Assembly (NCBI RefSeq): GCF_003595525.1
Contig: NZ_CP022680.1
Coordinates: 1,266,001-1,330,000 of the forward strand
Source: Streptococcus respiraculi
GTDB lineage: Bacteria > Bacillota > Bacilli > Lactobacillales > Streptococcaceae
Length of the DNA stretch: 64,000 bases
Direction of reading: 5' to 3'
Below, one piece after another: positions 10,423 through 18,665 of this stretch (positions are counted from its first letter, which is position 1; the number at the start of each line of letters is the position of its first letter). A program made the translations under genes and the position numbers. The notes beneath the pieces were generated by a model, which did no database searches, was not told the DNA's origin, and was given only the letters and a program-made list of their open reading frames with translations.

Positions 10423-11832
10423 ATGGCTAATAAAGATTATAATGAATTAGCTAAACAGGTTATTGAAGCAGTTGGCGGAAAAAACAATATTAAGCACGTC
10501 TTACATTGTGCTACACGACTTAGATTTAACTTTTATGATAATCGCATTGATATTGAAAAAGTTAAAGCAATTTCTGGTGTTCTCGGTGCAATGAAGGTTG
10601 GAGAACAATTTCAAGTTATCATAGGTACAGATGTTGAAAAAGTTTTTGATGAAGTTTTTAGAGAGTTAAAATTAGAAAATCATAATAAAGATGATTACTA
10701 TGTGGATGAAAATTTAGATAGAAAAATGACTTTAAAATCTATTGGCAATGGAATCCTTGATGCAATCTCTGGAACTATGGGACCAGTCATTCCAGCGATT
10801 GTAGCTTGTGCGTTCTTTAAAATGGTAGCCGCAATTTTAGGACCAGATATGTTAAAGGTCCTAGCAACTGATAGTAATGCATATACAATTCTTTCCTTTG
10901 TTGGTGATGCAGGATTTTATTTTTTTCCAGTGATTGTTGGTTATACAGCTGCTAAGAAGTTTAATGTTACTCCTGTTCTTGGTATCTTGATGGGTACAGT
11001 ACTTATTCACCCAACTCTAATTGGTATTGTTACGGAGGGTAAACCATTTGATGTATTTGGAATACCAATGTACCTATCACATTATTCAAGCACTATCCTC
11101 CCGGCAATCCTTTCAGTTTGGGCGATGGGGTATGTGGAACGTTTCTTTAATTCATATGTTCCTCAATCTGTTCGTAGTGTATTTGCGCCAGCTTTCACAT
11201 TACTTGTAATGGTGCCAATTTCTCTTTGCTTACTTGCCCCAGCAGGTGCTTTTATTGGTAATTATGTTGTACAAGGATTGTTGGCTCTCGATGGTCTTGT
11301 AGGTTTCCTTGGAATTGCGATTATTGCAGCTTTGTACCCAATTTTGGTCATGACTGGTATGCACATGGTATTGATTGTGACACTCTTCCAGATTTTTGCT
11401 ACTCAGGGCTGGGATGGATTTGCTGCCCCTGCATTGTGTTATGCAAGTTTCTCAGTAATGGGTGTTGGTATAGGTGCTTTCTTCCGTTTGAAAGATAAAG
11501 ATGAAAAATCACTAGCTGCTGGTTATGCTTTGACTGCGTTAATTGCTGGCACTTCTGAACCAACTATTTATGGCATTTGTACTAAATATAAGAAACCTTT
11601 TTATGGCTTAATGGCAGGTGGTTTTGTTGGCGGACTGTATGGAGGTCTTACTAAGGTAATCTCTGCAACATTAGTACCGTCTTCAAGTGTTACAGCACTC
11701 TTTTCTTTTCTAGGCCGCTCAACCTCTAACATTGTTAATGGAACAATAGCATCTATTATTGCACTTGTAGTCGCTGCTCTTGTGACCTATTTCTTTGGAT
11801 TTGATAAAGAAGAACCAGCAGTAAGAGGTTAG
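10423..11832 (+). CDS. PTS transporter subunit EIIBC, glucose/beta-glucoside superfamily
   Basis: A 469-aa membrane permease that imports and phosphorylates a sugar. The N-terminal EIIB domain has the phospho-cysteine motif HCATRLRF (Cys near residue 29). The EIIC domain follows from about residue 105 with roughly ten membrane segments and the GTSEPTIYGI motif of the beta-glucoside/sucrose/trehalose branch. No EIIA domain is fused and none is nearby, so a EIIA must act in trans. It is the first gene of an operon with two esterases (gap 4 bp) and has no phospho-glycosidase neighbour. Substrate is unknown; an acylated glycoside is my inference from the esterases. Confidence 0.9.
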   Translation: MANKDYNELAKQVIEAVGGKNNIKHVLHCATRLRFNFYDNRIDIEKVKAISGVLGAMKVGEQFQVIIGTDVEKVFDEVFRELKLENHNKDDYYVDENLDRKMTLKSIGNGILDAISGTMGPVIPAIVACAFFKMVAAILGPDMLKVLATDSNAYTILSFVGDAGFYFFPVIVGYTAAKKFNVTPVLGILMGTVLIHPTLIGIVTEGKPFDVFGIPMYLSHYSSTILPAILSVWAMGYVERFFNSYVPQSVRSVFAPAFTLLVMVPISLCLLAPAGAFIGNYVVQGLLALDGLVGFLGIAIIAALYPILVMTGMHMVLIVTLFQIFATQGWDGFAAPALCYASFSVMGVGIGAFFRLKDKDEKSLAAGYALTALIAGTSEPTIYGICTKYKKPFYGLMAGGFVGGLYGGLTKVISATLVPSSSVTALFSFLGRSTSNIVNGTIASIIALVVAALVTYFFGFDKEEPAVRG

Positions 11833-11836
11833 TGTA

Positions 11837-12739
11837 ATGCTTCATGACAAGGTATATTTAAATACGAATAAAACGGCTTTTGTAGAAGTGTATTCACTTG
11901 ATTCGGATATTTCATATAAAGTTCACAAAAAGCGACCAGCTATGATTATTTGCCCAGGAGGTGCCTACCTTATTTCAGCAATTAAAGAAGGAGAAGCAGT
12001 CGCCTCTCAATTTCTTTCACAGGGGTATTCTTGCTTTGTGCTGAGATATTCAACTTTCTTAAAAGATAGAGAAAGTCTAAGTAGTGAATGTCCTAATATT
12101 GATGAGAGAGCCCATTATCCACATCAAATTTTACAGTTACTAGAAACAATACATTTGATTCATGAGAATGCAGATGAATGGAACATCGATACGGATGTTA
12201 TCTTTGCGACAGGTTTCTCAGCAGGAGCGCATATTGTTGGTACTGTCGCAACGAGGTGGAACGACCCCTATTTTACCGAGAAACTAACTTTTATACCTAA
12301 CGGTAATGAATTAAAATTGGCAGGATGTGTTTTAGGTTATCCAATGCTTGAAGGTCCATTATTAGAGCATCCAAATGTTGAATTACGAGCCCAATCTAAA
12401 TTGATGGAGTTATGTTTGTATGGACATACAGATCCTACGATTAGTGAAAAGGAAGGAATTGAGCTTATACGGTTTATTTCCGCAGACACCTCGCCAATTT
12501 TTGCTTGGCATACGACTGGTGATGAGGTGACATCTGCAAGACTGACGACAGATTTTATTTCAGAAGTACAAAAATATGATATTGACGCTGAATATCATCT
12601 CTTCAGTGGTGGTCAACATGGATTGTCCCTTAGTAATAAATTATACGCTAAAAATGACTCAGAGATTAACAGTCGCATTGGATTATGGCTTCCATTAGTC
12701 TACAACTGGCTTGATTATATTAGAGAGGAACTCGATTAA
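11837..12739 (+). CDS. alpha/beta hydrolase (carbohydrate esterase-like)
   Basis: A 300-aa cytoplasmic alpha/beta hydrolase with oxyanion-hole motif CPGGAY near residue 40 and nucleophile elbow GFSAG near 135. A probable Asp lies in TTGDE and a His in GGQHG near the C-terminus. This layout resembles acetyl-xylan esterase-like (BD-FAE type) enzymes that remove acetyl or acyl groups from sugars. It starts 4 bp after the EIIBC stop, with AGAGG as ribosome site, so it should act on the imported phosphorylated sugar. No signal peptide. Confidence 0.8.
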   Translation: MLHDKVYLNTNKTAFVEVYSLDSDISYKVHKKRPAMIICPGGAYLISAIKEGEAVASQFLSQGYSCFVLRYSTFLKDRESLSSECPNIDERAHYPHQILQLLETIHLIHENADEWNIDTDVIFATGFSAGAHIVGTVATRWNDPYFTEKLTFIPNGNELKLAGCVLGYPMLEGPLLEHPNVELRAQSKLMELCLYGHTDPTISEKEGIELIRFISADTSPIFAWHTTGDEVTSARLTTDFISEVQKYDIDAEYHLFSGGQHGLSLSNKLYAKNDSEINSRIGLWLPLVYNWLDYIREELD

Positions 12740-12740
12740 T

Positions 12741-13637
12741 ATGTTGAAAGAAGATCTGACAATTTTTGAATATCGAATGGAGAAGGAAATCAAATATGCT
12801 GATATGATAAAACATGAGAGACTGACTGGCAAATCAGAAAAAATTTCATATTTTACAAAAGAAGCTGGTTATGTAGATGGGTACATTTACAGACCTTCTA
12901 ATTATACTGGAGCAGCCACTCTTCCCATTATCTTTAATTTTCATGGAGGTGGAATGGTATTAGGCTATTGTGAGCAGGATGGGAAATACTGTCAGTATCT
13001 TGCTGATGAAGTTGGAGCGGCAGTCATAAATGTTGATTATCCTGTCGCACCAGAATATAAGTATCCATTACCAATTGTATCCAGCTTTAGTTTTCTGAAG
13101 CAAGTTGTGGCTAACTCATTCAAGTACAATTTGGATTACAACTCAGTATCAGTGATGGGACATAGTGCCGGTGGTTATATTTCTGCAGCACTAGCTATTC
13201 TAGCCTCAAAAGATGAATCAATTGATTTTAAATGCATGATTGTTGACTATGCTGTCTTACGTCAGGATAAGAATCCAGAATTCCGAAAGACGATTGATCC
13301 GAACAAGGCAATACCAGTATCACGAATGCAACAGTATTATAATTGGTACTTTGGACCAGATGCAGATCCGTCAGATTGGTTAGCAAGCCCTTGTAATGCT
13401 CCTGGTGAGATATTTCCGTCTACGTTTGTTATTATTGCGGAATATGATGCACTAGCTGAAGAAGAGGAAGAATTTTATAATAATCTATTGAATGCAGGGA
13501 TTAAAGTCAAAAAAAAAGTTTATCTAGATTGCATGCATGGTTTTACACATGATTGTTTCAATGAATTTAATCAGAAACAATCTAGGATTGCTTGGAAAGA
13601 TATGGTAGAATTTTTAAAAAGTTCAATCAAATCATAG
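12741..13637 (+). CDS. alpha/beta hydrolase, hormone-sensitive lipase family
   Basis: A 298-aa cytoplasmic esterase with the HSL signature HGGGMVLG, nucleophile elbow GHSAGGY, Asp in AEYDALAEE and His in CMHGF. I start it at ATG 12741 (one base after the previous stop) because AGAGGA sits upstream at a proper distance; an upstream in-frame ATT/ATG start would lie inside the preceding gene. It is unrelated in sequence to the neighbouring esterase, so the operon carries two different deacylating enzymes. The right side abuts the recombinase remnant directly. Confidence 0.85.
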   Translation: MLKEDLTIFEYRMEKEIKYADMIKHERLTGKSEKISYFTKEAGYVDGYIYRPSNYTGAATLPIIFNFHGGGMVLGYCEQDGKYCQYLADEVGAAVINVDYPVAPEYKYPLPIVSSFSFLKQVVANSFKYNLDYNSVSVMGHSAGGYISAALAILASKDESIDFKCMIVDYAVLRQDKNPEFRKTIDPNKAIPVSRMQQYYNWYFGPDADPSDWLASPCNAPGEIFPSTFVIIAEYDALAEEEEEFYNNLLNAGIKVKKKVYLDCMHGFTHDCFNEFNQKQSRIAWKDMVEFLKSSIKS

Positions 13638-13935
13638 AAGTTATTGAGAATACTAGAACGATTCAAGACCAGACAAGCTACCAAATCACCTATAATCAAT
13701 TGGCTAGTCAGTATGAGGAGAAAAAAGCCGAACTTGAACGACTAAAAGGTGAGAAAGCGGATAAACAAAAACGAGCAGTAAAGGTCAAGGATGTCATTGA
13801 CACTTTACTCATCAGCAATGTCTTCTTACAGCTTTTGACGAAAAACTTTGGAATACCATGGTTGAACAAGTCATTATTACCAAAGAGAAATCAGCTATTT
13901 TTACCTTCAAGAGTGGTCAGGAAATTATCATTTGA
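13638..13935 (+). pseudogene. large serine recombinase, decayed C-terminal remnant
   Basis: A coiled-coil-like stretch (SQYEEKKAELERLKGEK) is followed by KDVIDTLLISNVF. Near 13833 the frame shifts, and the next frame reads FDEKLWNTMVEQV, IITKEKSAIFTF, KSGQEIII and stop TGA (13933-13935). This is the typical end of Tn-type large serine recombinases, whose last residues sit beside an attachment site. The N-terminal catalytic domain is absent, so the gene is dead. It probably belonged to the element that delivered the island. Confidence 0.75.
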
Positions 13936-13959
13936 TTTCCTCATCACTCTTTATTTTTT
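13909..13959 (+). terminator. nested hairpin terminator at recombinase end
   Basis: AAGAGTG/CACTCTT outer stem, GGAAAT/ATTTCC inner stem, then TATTTTTT. It ends the PTS-esterase transcript. Confidence 0.75.
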
Positions 13960-14056
13960 GAAAAAATGAAAGCTAGAAAATGGCTGATGTATGTATACCT
14001 AAGGCGGATTATCTATTTATAAAATAGGTAATTTTCTTTGTGTAATGTGGTATAAT
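13909..14056 (+). repeat. 148-bp direct repeat, right copy
   Basis: Partner of 8777-8924. It contains the recombinase stop codon, the nested terminator (13909-13959) and the extended -10 TGTGGTATAAT (TATAAT at 14051-14056), which here drives the immunity-like gene. Confidence 0.8.
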
Positions 14057-14090
14057 TGAACTAATATAAAATAAAAAGGGGGGATTAGAA

Positions 14091-14570
14091 TTGGCTACTG
14101 TTGTAAAAATAAAAATTGAAGATGTGTCAGAATTGCGAAAAAAACTGGATAGTTTATACGATAACTCATCACAGAAAGAAATTGCTCAATGGTCATTAAA
14201 GATTGCACAACGTGTACTAGAGAAATATGCTCCTTCTTACGTAACGAATCAAATTATATTAGATGGATTTAGTATGAATCGTAACTGGCAACAGGACATC
14301 AATATAAAGATGTATGATGTCAGACAAGCAGGATTTGCTATTCATAGGCTTGCAAAAGCCCAAGAAAGTGAAATAATTCGTACAGCTTTGCGAGTAGTTG
14401 GTCAAGCCTGTGCATCTGCACATATGAAAGAACATGGAATGGTCGCATCTGATTATGCTATAAAATGTTGTAACATAGTCTATCCAAACGATCAAGAGAC
14501 CGTTAAGAGAGAACGGATATGGCAAATTAAAGAGTTAAAAAATATATGCGATAAGACTTTAATATCTTAA
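14091..14570 (+). CDS. putative immunity protein (Imm-5-like)
   Basis: A 159-aa soluble helical protein. The block RVVGQACASAHMKEHGM followed by DYAIK and a C-terminal ERIWQIKEL resembles the Imm-5-like putative immunity domain, whose members occur near polymorphic toxins in Firmicutes. No toxin gene is adjacent, so it would be an orphan immunity gene or have another role. Start is TTG, supported by AGGGGGG seven bases upstream. Its promoter comes from the 148-bp repeat. The gene sits between that promoter and the HAD gene it once served. Confidence 0.55.
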   Translation: MATVVKIKIEDVSELRKKLDSLYDNSSQKEIAQWSLKIAQRVLEKYAPSYVTNQIILDGFSMNRNWQQDINIKMYDVRQAGFAIHRLAKAQESEIIRTALRVVGQACASAHMKEHGMVASDYAIKCCNIVYPNDQETVKRERIWQIKELKNICDKTLIS

Positions 14571-14636
14571 TCAATTCGTTCTATTATGCACACCCTTTGG
14601 ATCTCTTGCACACCCCTAGAAAGGAAAATATCTAAA

Positions 14637-15335
14637 TTGTATTATAAATTTCTACTATTTGACCTTGACCATACCTTGTTGGATTTTGCAGCAGGGGAGG
14701 AAGTGGCCTTAACCCAGTTTTTAGAAGCTATGGAAGTAACAGATATGGTGACCTTTAAAGCCTATTATAAACCGATGAATCAGGCTATGTGGAAGGATCT
14801 GGAGCAGGGGAAAATCAGCAAACCAGATCTTATCAATACGCGCTTTGCGCGTGCTTTTGCCCATTTTGGCCGTGAGGTAGATGGCCGAGAAATGGCACTC
14901 CTTTACCAAGAGTATATCAGTCAGCAGGGGCAGACCTTTGAGGGAGCTGTTGAGTTGCTCCAGCAGCTGAAAGAGCTGGGCTATGAGCTGTACGGCGCGA
15001 CTAATGGTGTGACCTACATTCAGGAAAATCGGCTTGCAAATTCACCGATTCAGCCCTTTTTCAAGAAAATTTTTATCTCTGAGCAAATGGGGACCAAAAA
15101 GCCTGAGGCTCTCTTTTATAAACAAATAGCAGAGCAGATTACAGGTTTTACAAAAGAAAGAGCCTTGATGATTGGAGATAGTTTGACAGCAGATGTTCAG
15201 GGTGGCAACAATGCAGGAATTGATACCGTCTGGTACAATCCAGAAGTGCTAGATAATCTTACCAATGCCCAGCCGACCTATCAAGTTAAAAATTACCAAG
15301 AGTTGCTAGCTTTATTGCAGGAAAAGAAAGCATAG
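14637..15335 (+). CDS. HAD phosphatase, YjjG-like (noncanonical nucleotidase family)
   Basis: A 232-aa HAD-superfamily hydrolase with motif I FDLDHTLLDF, motif II ATNG, motif III Lys in GTKKPE and motif IV IGDSLTADVQG. The length and pattern fit YjjG-type pyrimidine nucleotidases that clean up non-canonical nucleotides. I choose TTG at 14637 (YYKFLLFDLD) because GAAAGGA stands upstream and the partial copy at 8980 starts the same way; a longer in-frame start at 14586 has no ribosome site. The native promoter is now separated from it by the immunity-like gene. Confidence 0.85.
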   Translation: MYYKFLLFDLDHTLLDFAAGEEVALTQFLEAMEVTDMVTFKAYYKPMNQAMWKDLEQGKISKPDLINTRFARAFAHFGREVDGREMALLYQEYISQQGQTFEGAVELLQQLKELGYELYGATNGVTYIQENRLANSPIQPFFKKIFISEQMGTKKPEALFYKQIAEQITGFTKERALMIGDSLTADVQGGNNAGIDTVWYNPEVLDNLTNAQPTYQVKNYQELLALLQEKKA

Positions 15336-15344
15336 GAGTTAAAA

Positions 15345-15743
15345 ATGGAAGATAAATCCCTACATGAAATTCGTGTTTTTGAAAATTTTGAAATGGTATC
15401 ATCTGAAAAAGGTCATGTGGTTGTGACGACCGAAGTAGTGGAAAAGTCCTTGAATTACTACGGCTTTGCCCACGGTGGCTACCTCTTTACCCTTTGTGAT
15501 CAGATTAGTGGCTTGGTTGCGATTTCGACAGGGGCTGACGCTGTTACGCTTCAATCCAGCATCAATTATCTCAAGTCAGGTAAACTAGGAGATACCCTTG
15601 TCATTGATGGTAGATGTGTTCATGACGGCAGGACCACCAAGGTGGTCGATGTGACCGTGACCAATCAAAAGCAGGAAGAAATCGTCAAAGCAACCTTTAC
15701 CATGTTTGTTACAGGTGAGCATGAACATTCAGTTAAAAAATAG
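15345..15743 (+). CDS. PaaI-type hotdog thioesterase
   Basis: A 132-aa single-domain hotdog protein. GFAHGGYLFTLCDQISG is the active-site helix region typical of PaaI-like acyl-CoA thioesterases, with VTLQSSINYLKSG as the following strand. It hydrolyses an acyl-CoA in the cytoplasm; the substrate is not evident. It starts 9 bp after the HAD gene with AGGAG, so the two are probably one transcript. Confidence 0.85.
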   Translation: MEDKSLHEIRVFENFEMVSSEKGHVVVTTEVVEKSLNYYGFAHGGYLFTLCDQISGLVAISTGADAVTLQSSINYLKSGKLGDTLVIDGRCVHDGRTTKVVDVTVTNQKQEEIVKATFTMFVTGEHEHSVKK

Positions 15744-15762
15744 AGAGAAAGCGGGTATTTTT

Positions 15763-16503
15763 ATGAAAATACGGTCTGTTTTATTTGGTCTTTCGATACT
15801 TGCCTTAGTTGCTTGTGGTCAAGCAAAGGAGAAGCACGCAGACGAGACAAGCACTGCTTCTTCGTCCCAAGTCTTGAGTGAGAGCAGCGCATCATCTAGT
15901 GAGGTAGCTCAACAAGAAACACCAGCACCAGCGAATTCAGAGGAGAAAAAGGCTGATTTCAACGGTACTTATTATAGCGTTCAGGGCAAATATGGCGAGG
16001 TTATCATTGTCAATAAAAAACATCCCCTCTCAAGCGACTATGCACCGGGAGAAAATCCTGAAGCCGTGTCTGCCTTTCGTGAGATTGTAGCCAAGATGCA
16101 CTCACTGGGTTACGATGTCTCAACGACCAACTACAGCGGTTTTCGCTCCTACGAGACCCAGGCGAACCTCTACCAATCCTATGTCGCAAATGACGGAAAG
16201 GAAAATGCAGATCGTTATTCCGCAAGAGCAGGCTACAGCGAGCACCAAACAGGCTTAGCCTACGATATTTTAGACAGTAGTGGGGCTCTTCTAACAGAGC
16301 CTAGTGCGACCAAATGGCTGGCAGAACATGCCCATGAGTACGGCTTCATCGTCCGCTATTTAGCAGGCAAGGAGGACAGCACAGGTTACATGGCTGAATC
16401 CTGGCACATCCGCTATATCGGCAAAGAAGCCGACGACATCTACCAGTCCGGTCAAACGTTGGAAGAATACTTCGGCGTGCCGGGTGGAGGATATGAAAAT
16501 TAA
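15763..16503 (+). CDS. ldcB: L,D-carboxypeptidase lipoprotein, LdcB/DacB (VanY family)
   Basis: A 246-aa lipoprotein: signal peptide, lipobox LVAC (Cys near residue 18), Ser-rich linker, then a VanY/M15-type metallopeptidase. The zinc motif is visible as SEHQTGLAYD with the second histidine in WHIRY. By analogy to pneumococcal DacB it trims the terminal D-Ala from tetrapeptide stems in peptidoglycan at the cell surface. I start at ATG 15763; upstream in-frame starts overlap the thioesterase gene. A terminator follows immediately. Confidence 0.88.
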   Translation: MKIRSVLFGLSILALVACGQAKEKHADETSTASSSQVLSESSASSSEVAQQETPAPANSEEKKADFNGTYYSVQGKYGEVIIVNKKHPLSSDYAPGENPEAVSAFREIVAKMHSLGYDVSTTNYSGFRSYETQANLYQSYVANDGKENADRYSARAGYSEHQTGLAYDILDSSGALLTEPSATKWLAEHAHEYGFIVRYLAGKEDSTGYMAESWHIRYIGKEADDIYQSGQTLEEYFGVPGGGYEN

Positions 16504-16525
16504 GGAGTTTATGCTCCTTTTTTGT
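16502..16525 (+). terminator. terminator of ldcB
   Basis: AAGGAG-tttatg-CTCCTT followed by TTTTG. Confidence 0.8.
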
Positions 16526-16572
16526 TTTTAGAGGCCTAGGGAAAAATAGCGGAGATGATAATCAACAAAAAA

Positions 16573-16596
16573 AGTAGGCTAGTCCTGCTTTTTTTG
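16573..16596 (+). terminator. second hairpin overlapping the uvrC promoter
   Basis: AGTAGG-ctag-TCCTGCT then TTTTTTT. The T-run runs into the TG of the uvrC extended -10. Confidence 0.65.
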
Positions 16597-16611
16597 TTAC
16601 AATAAGAGTAA
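16595..16611 (+). promoter_or_regulatory. uvrC extended -10, probably leaderless
   Basis: TGT-TACAAT (-10 at 16598-16603) ends only 7 bases before the uvrC ATG and no Shine-Dalgarno lies between. The mRNA would start at or next to the start codon. Confidence 0.6.
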
Positions 16612-18395
16612 TGAACGATTTGATAAGACACAAACTAGAATTACTTCCAGATAGCCCGGGGTGTTATCTACATAAGAATCAATACGGTAAGATTATCTAC
16701 GTTGGTAAGGCGAAAAATCTGCGCAATCGTGTTCGCTCTTATTTTCGTGGGAGCCATGATACCAAGACAACGGCCTTGGTATCAGAAATTGCGGATTTCG
16801 AGTTTATCGTAACCGAGTCCAATATCGAAGCCCTGCTCTTAGAAATCAATCTGATTCAGGAAAACAAGCCACGTTACAATATCATGCTCAAGGACGATAA
16901 GTCTTATCCCTTTATCAAGATTAGTAATGAGCGACATCCAAGACTGATGATTACCCGTCAGGTTCGTAAGGACGGTGGGCAGTATTTTGGTCCTTATCCA
17001 GATGTAGGAGCTGCTAATCAAACCTTGAAGCTTCTTGAGCGCCTATATCCATTTCGAAAATGCAAGTTGCCAGAAAACAAATACTGTCTGTATTACCACT
17101 TGGGTCAATGTTTGGCACATGGTGAGCACCTGCCTAGTCGAGAGGATTATGCCCAAATGGCAACCGAAGTCAGCCAATTTTTGACAGGCCATGATGACAA
17201 GATAGTTCACCAGCTTCAGGAAAAAATGCAGGTTGCAGCAGACAATTGGGAATTTGAAAAAGCTGCCGAATACCGTGATATTCTCCAGTCTATTTCAACT
17301 TTACGCACCAAGCAGCGGGTCATGGCCAAGGATTTACAGGACAGAGATGTGTTTGGCTATTATGTGGAAAAAGGTTGGATGTGTGTACAGGTCTTTTTTG
17401 TCCGTCAAGGAAAACTGATTGAGCGCAATGTTAACCTCTTTCCGTATTACAATGAGGCTGAAGAGGATTTCTTGACCTATCTGGGGCAATTCTATCGAAA
17501 TCAACAGCATTTAATTCCAAAAGAAGTACTGATTCCACAGGATATTGATGAAGAAGCAGTTAAAAGTCTTGTTGCTGCTAAGATTGTCAAACCTCAGCGT
17601 GGAGAGAAGAAACAGCTTCTCCAACTTGCGACTAAGAATGCGCGTGTCAGCTTGCAGCAGAAATTTAATCTCCTAGAAAAAAATCTGGAAAAAACGCAAG
17701 GCGCAATTGAGAACATTGGCCAGTTGCTCGGTATACCGACACCTGTTCGTATCGAGGCATTTGATAATTCCAATATCATGGGAACCAGTCCAGTTTCTGC
17801 CATGGTCGTTTTTGAAAATGGTGTTCCCAATAAAAAAGAATACCGTAAGTACAAAATCAAAACGGTCGAAGGACCAGACGATTATGCTTCCATGCGAGAA
17901 GTGCTCTATCGCCGTTATAGTCGTGTCCAAAAAGAGGGCTTAACACCGCCAGATTTGATTATTATTGATGGTGGTCAAGGTCAGGTCAATGTGGCAAAAG
18001 AAGTCATTGAACAAGAACTTGGTCTGAGTATTCCGATTGCTGGGTTGCAAAAAAATGATAAGCACCAGACACACGAGATGCTTTTTGGGAATCCTTTACA
18101 GGTTATTCCCCTTTCTCGGAATTCACAGGAATTTTTCCTCTTGCAACGGATTCAAGATGAGGTACACCGTTTTGCTATCACCTTCCATAGGCAGGTTCGG
18201 TCAAAGAATTCCTTCTCATCCAAACTGGATAACATTGAAGGACTTGGACCAAAGCGTAAACAAACTCTATTGAAACACTTTAAATCCTTGACAAAAATTC
18301 AAGAAGCTAGTTTGCAGGAGATTGCTGAAGCAGGTGTTCCTTATAAAGTAGCCCAAGCGGTAAAAGAAAAGCTAAATGAGCAAGATCAGCGTTGA
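16611..18395 (+). CDS. uvrC: excinuclease ABC subunit C
   Basis: A 594-aa UvrC that makes both incisions in nucleotide excision repair with UvrAB. It has an N-terminal GIY-YIG nuclease (PGCYLHK...[14 protein letters not shown], residues ~13-90), a UVR domain near residue 205 and a UvrC RNase H-like domain with [10 protein letters not shown] and IIDGGQGQV. The C-terminal helix-hairpin-helix is [16 protein letters not shown]. Full length. Its own promoter lies directly on the start codon. Confidence 0.97.
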   Translation: MNDLIRHKLELLPDSPGCYLHKNQYGKIIYVGKAKNLRNRVRSYFRGSHDTKTTALVSEIADFEFIVTESNIEALLLEINLIQENKPRYNIMLKDDKSYPFIKISNERHPRLMITRQVRKDGGQYFGPYPDVGAANQTLKLLERLYPFRKCKLPENKYCLYYHLGQCLAHGEHLPSREDYAQMATEVSQFLTGHDDKIVHQLQEKMQVAADNWEFEKAAEYRDILQSISTLRTKQRVMAKDLQDRDVFGYYVEKGWMCVQVFFVRQGKLIERNVNLFPYYNEAEEDFLTYLGQFYRNQQHLIPKEVLIPQDIDEEAVKSLVAAKIVKPQRGEKKQLLQLATKNARVSLQQKFNLLEKNLEKTQGAIENIGQLLGIPTPVRIEAFDNSNIMGTSPVSAMVVFENGVPNKKEYRKYKIKTVEGPDDYASMREVLYRRYSRVQKEGLTPPDLIIIDGGQGQVNVAKEVIEQELGLSIPIAGLQKNDKHQTHEMLFGNPLQVIPLSRNSQEFFLLQRIQDEVHRFAITFHRQVRSKNSFSSKLDNIEGLGPKRKQTLLKHFKSLTKIQEASLQEIAEAGVPYKVAQAVKEKLNEQDQR

Positions 18396-18465
18396 AATAA
18401 TCAGCTTTTCATGATAAAATGAGTGGAAAGATGTATAGAATATTCATATGTAAAAGGAGACAATA

Positions 18466-18591
18466 ATGGCATTTGGAGAGGAAAAACACAAGAAAAATAC
18501 ATTTGAAAAAATCACCCTGATCATCGTAGTAGTGATGGTTTTGGCAACACTAGCTGGACTGATTTTACCAGCAATTAGTGCCATTAGGTAA
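18466..18591 (+). CDS. small DUF4044 membrane protein
   Basis: A 41-aa peptide starting [17 protein letters not shown], followed by one hydrophobic helix of about 22 residues. This is the layout of the DUF4044 proteins found in many streptococci: a short charged N-terminus and a single membrane span. Ribosome site AAAGGAG is well placed. Function unknown. It sits between uvrC and obg. Confidence 0.8.
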   Translation: MAFGEEKHKKNTFEKITLIIVVVMVLATLAGLILPAISAIR

Positions 18592-18596
18592 TCTGC

Positions 18597-18634
18597 GGGG
18601 CTAGGAGGACTCAATCCTTTAGCCCTTATTTTAT
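18597..18634 (+). terminator. terminator-like hairpin upstream of obg
   Basis: GGGGCTAGGAGG-actcaat-CCTTTAGCCC then TTATTTTA. It lies between the DUF4044 gene and obg, so it could be a terminator or partial attenuator. Confidence 0.6.
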
Positions 18635-18665
18635 GAAGCAGCAAGAGGAAGAAATAGGTAAGAAA

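Noticed and set aside
13592..13969. 125-aa ORF overlapping the second esterase
   Set aside because: The frame starts inside the esterase gene and covers the recombinase remnant with a frameshift; it is not an intact gene.
14586..14636. N-terminal extension of the HAD protein
   Set aside because: No ribosome site. The repeat of this region at 8951-9005 and the usual start of the family support TTG 14637.
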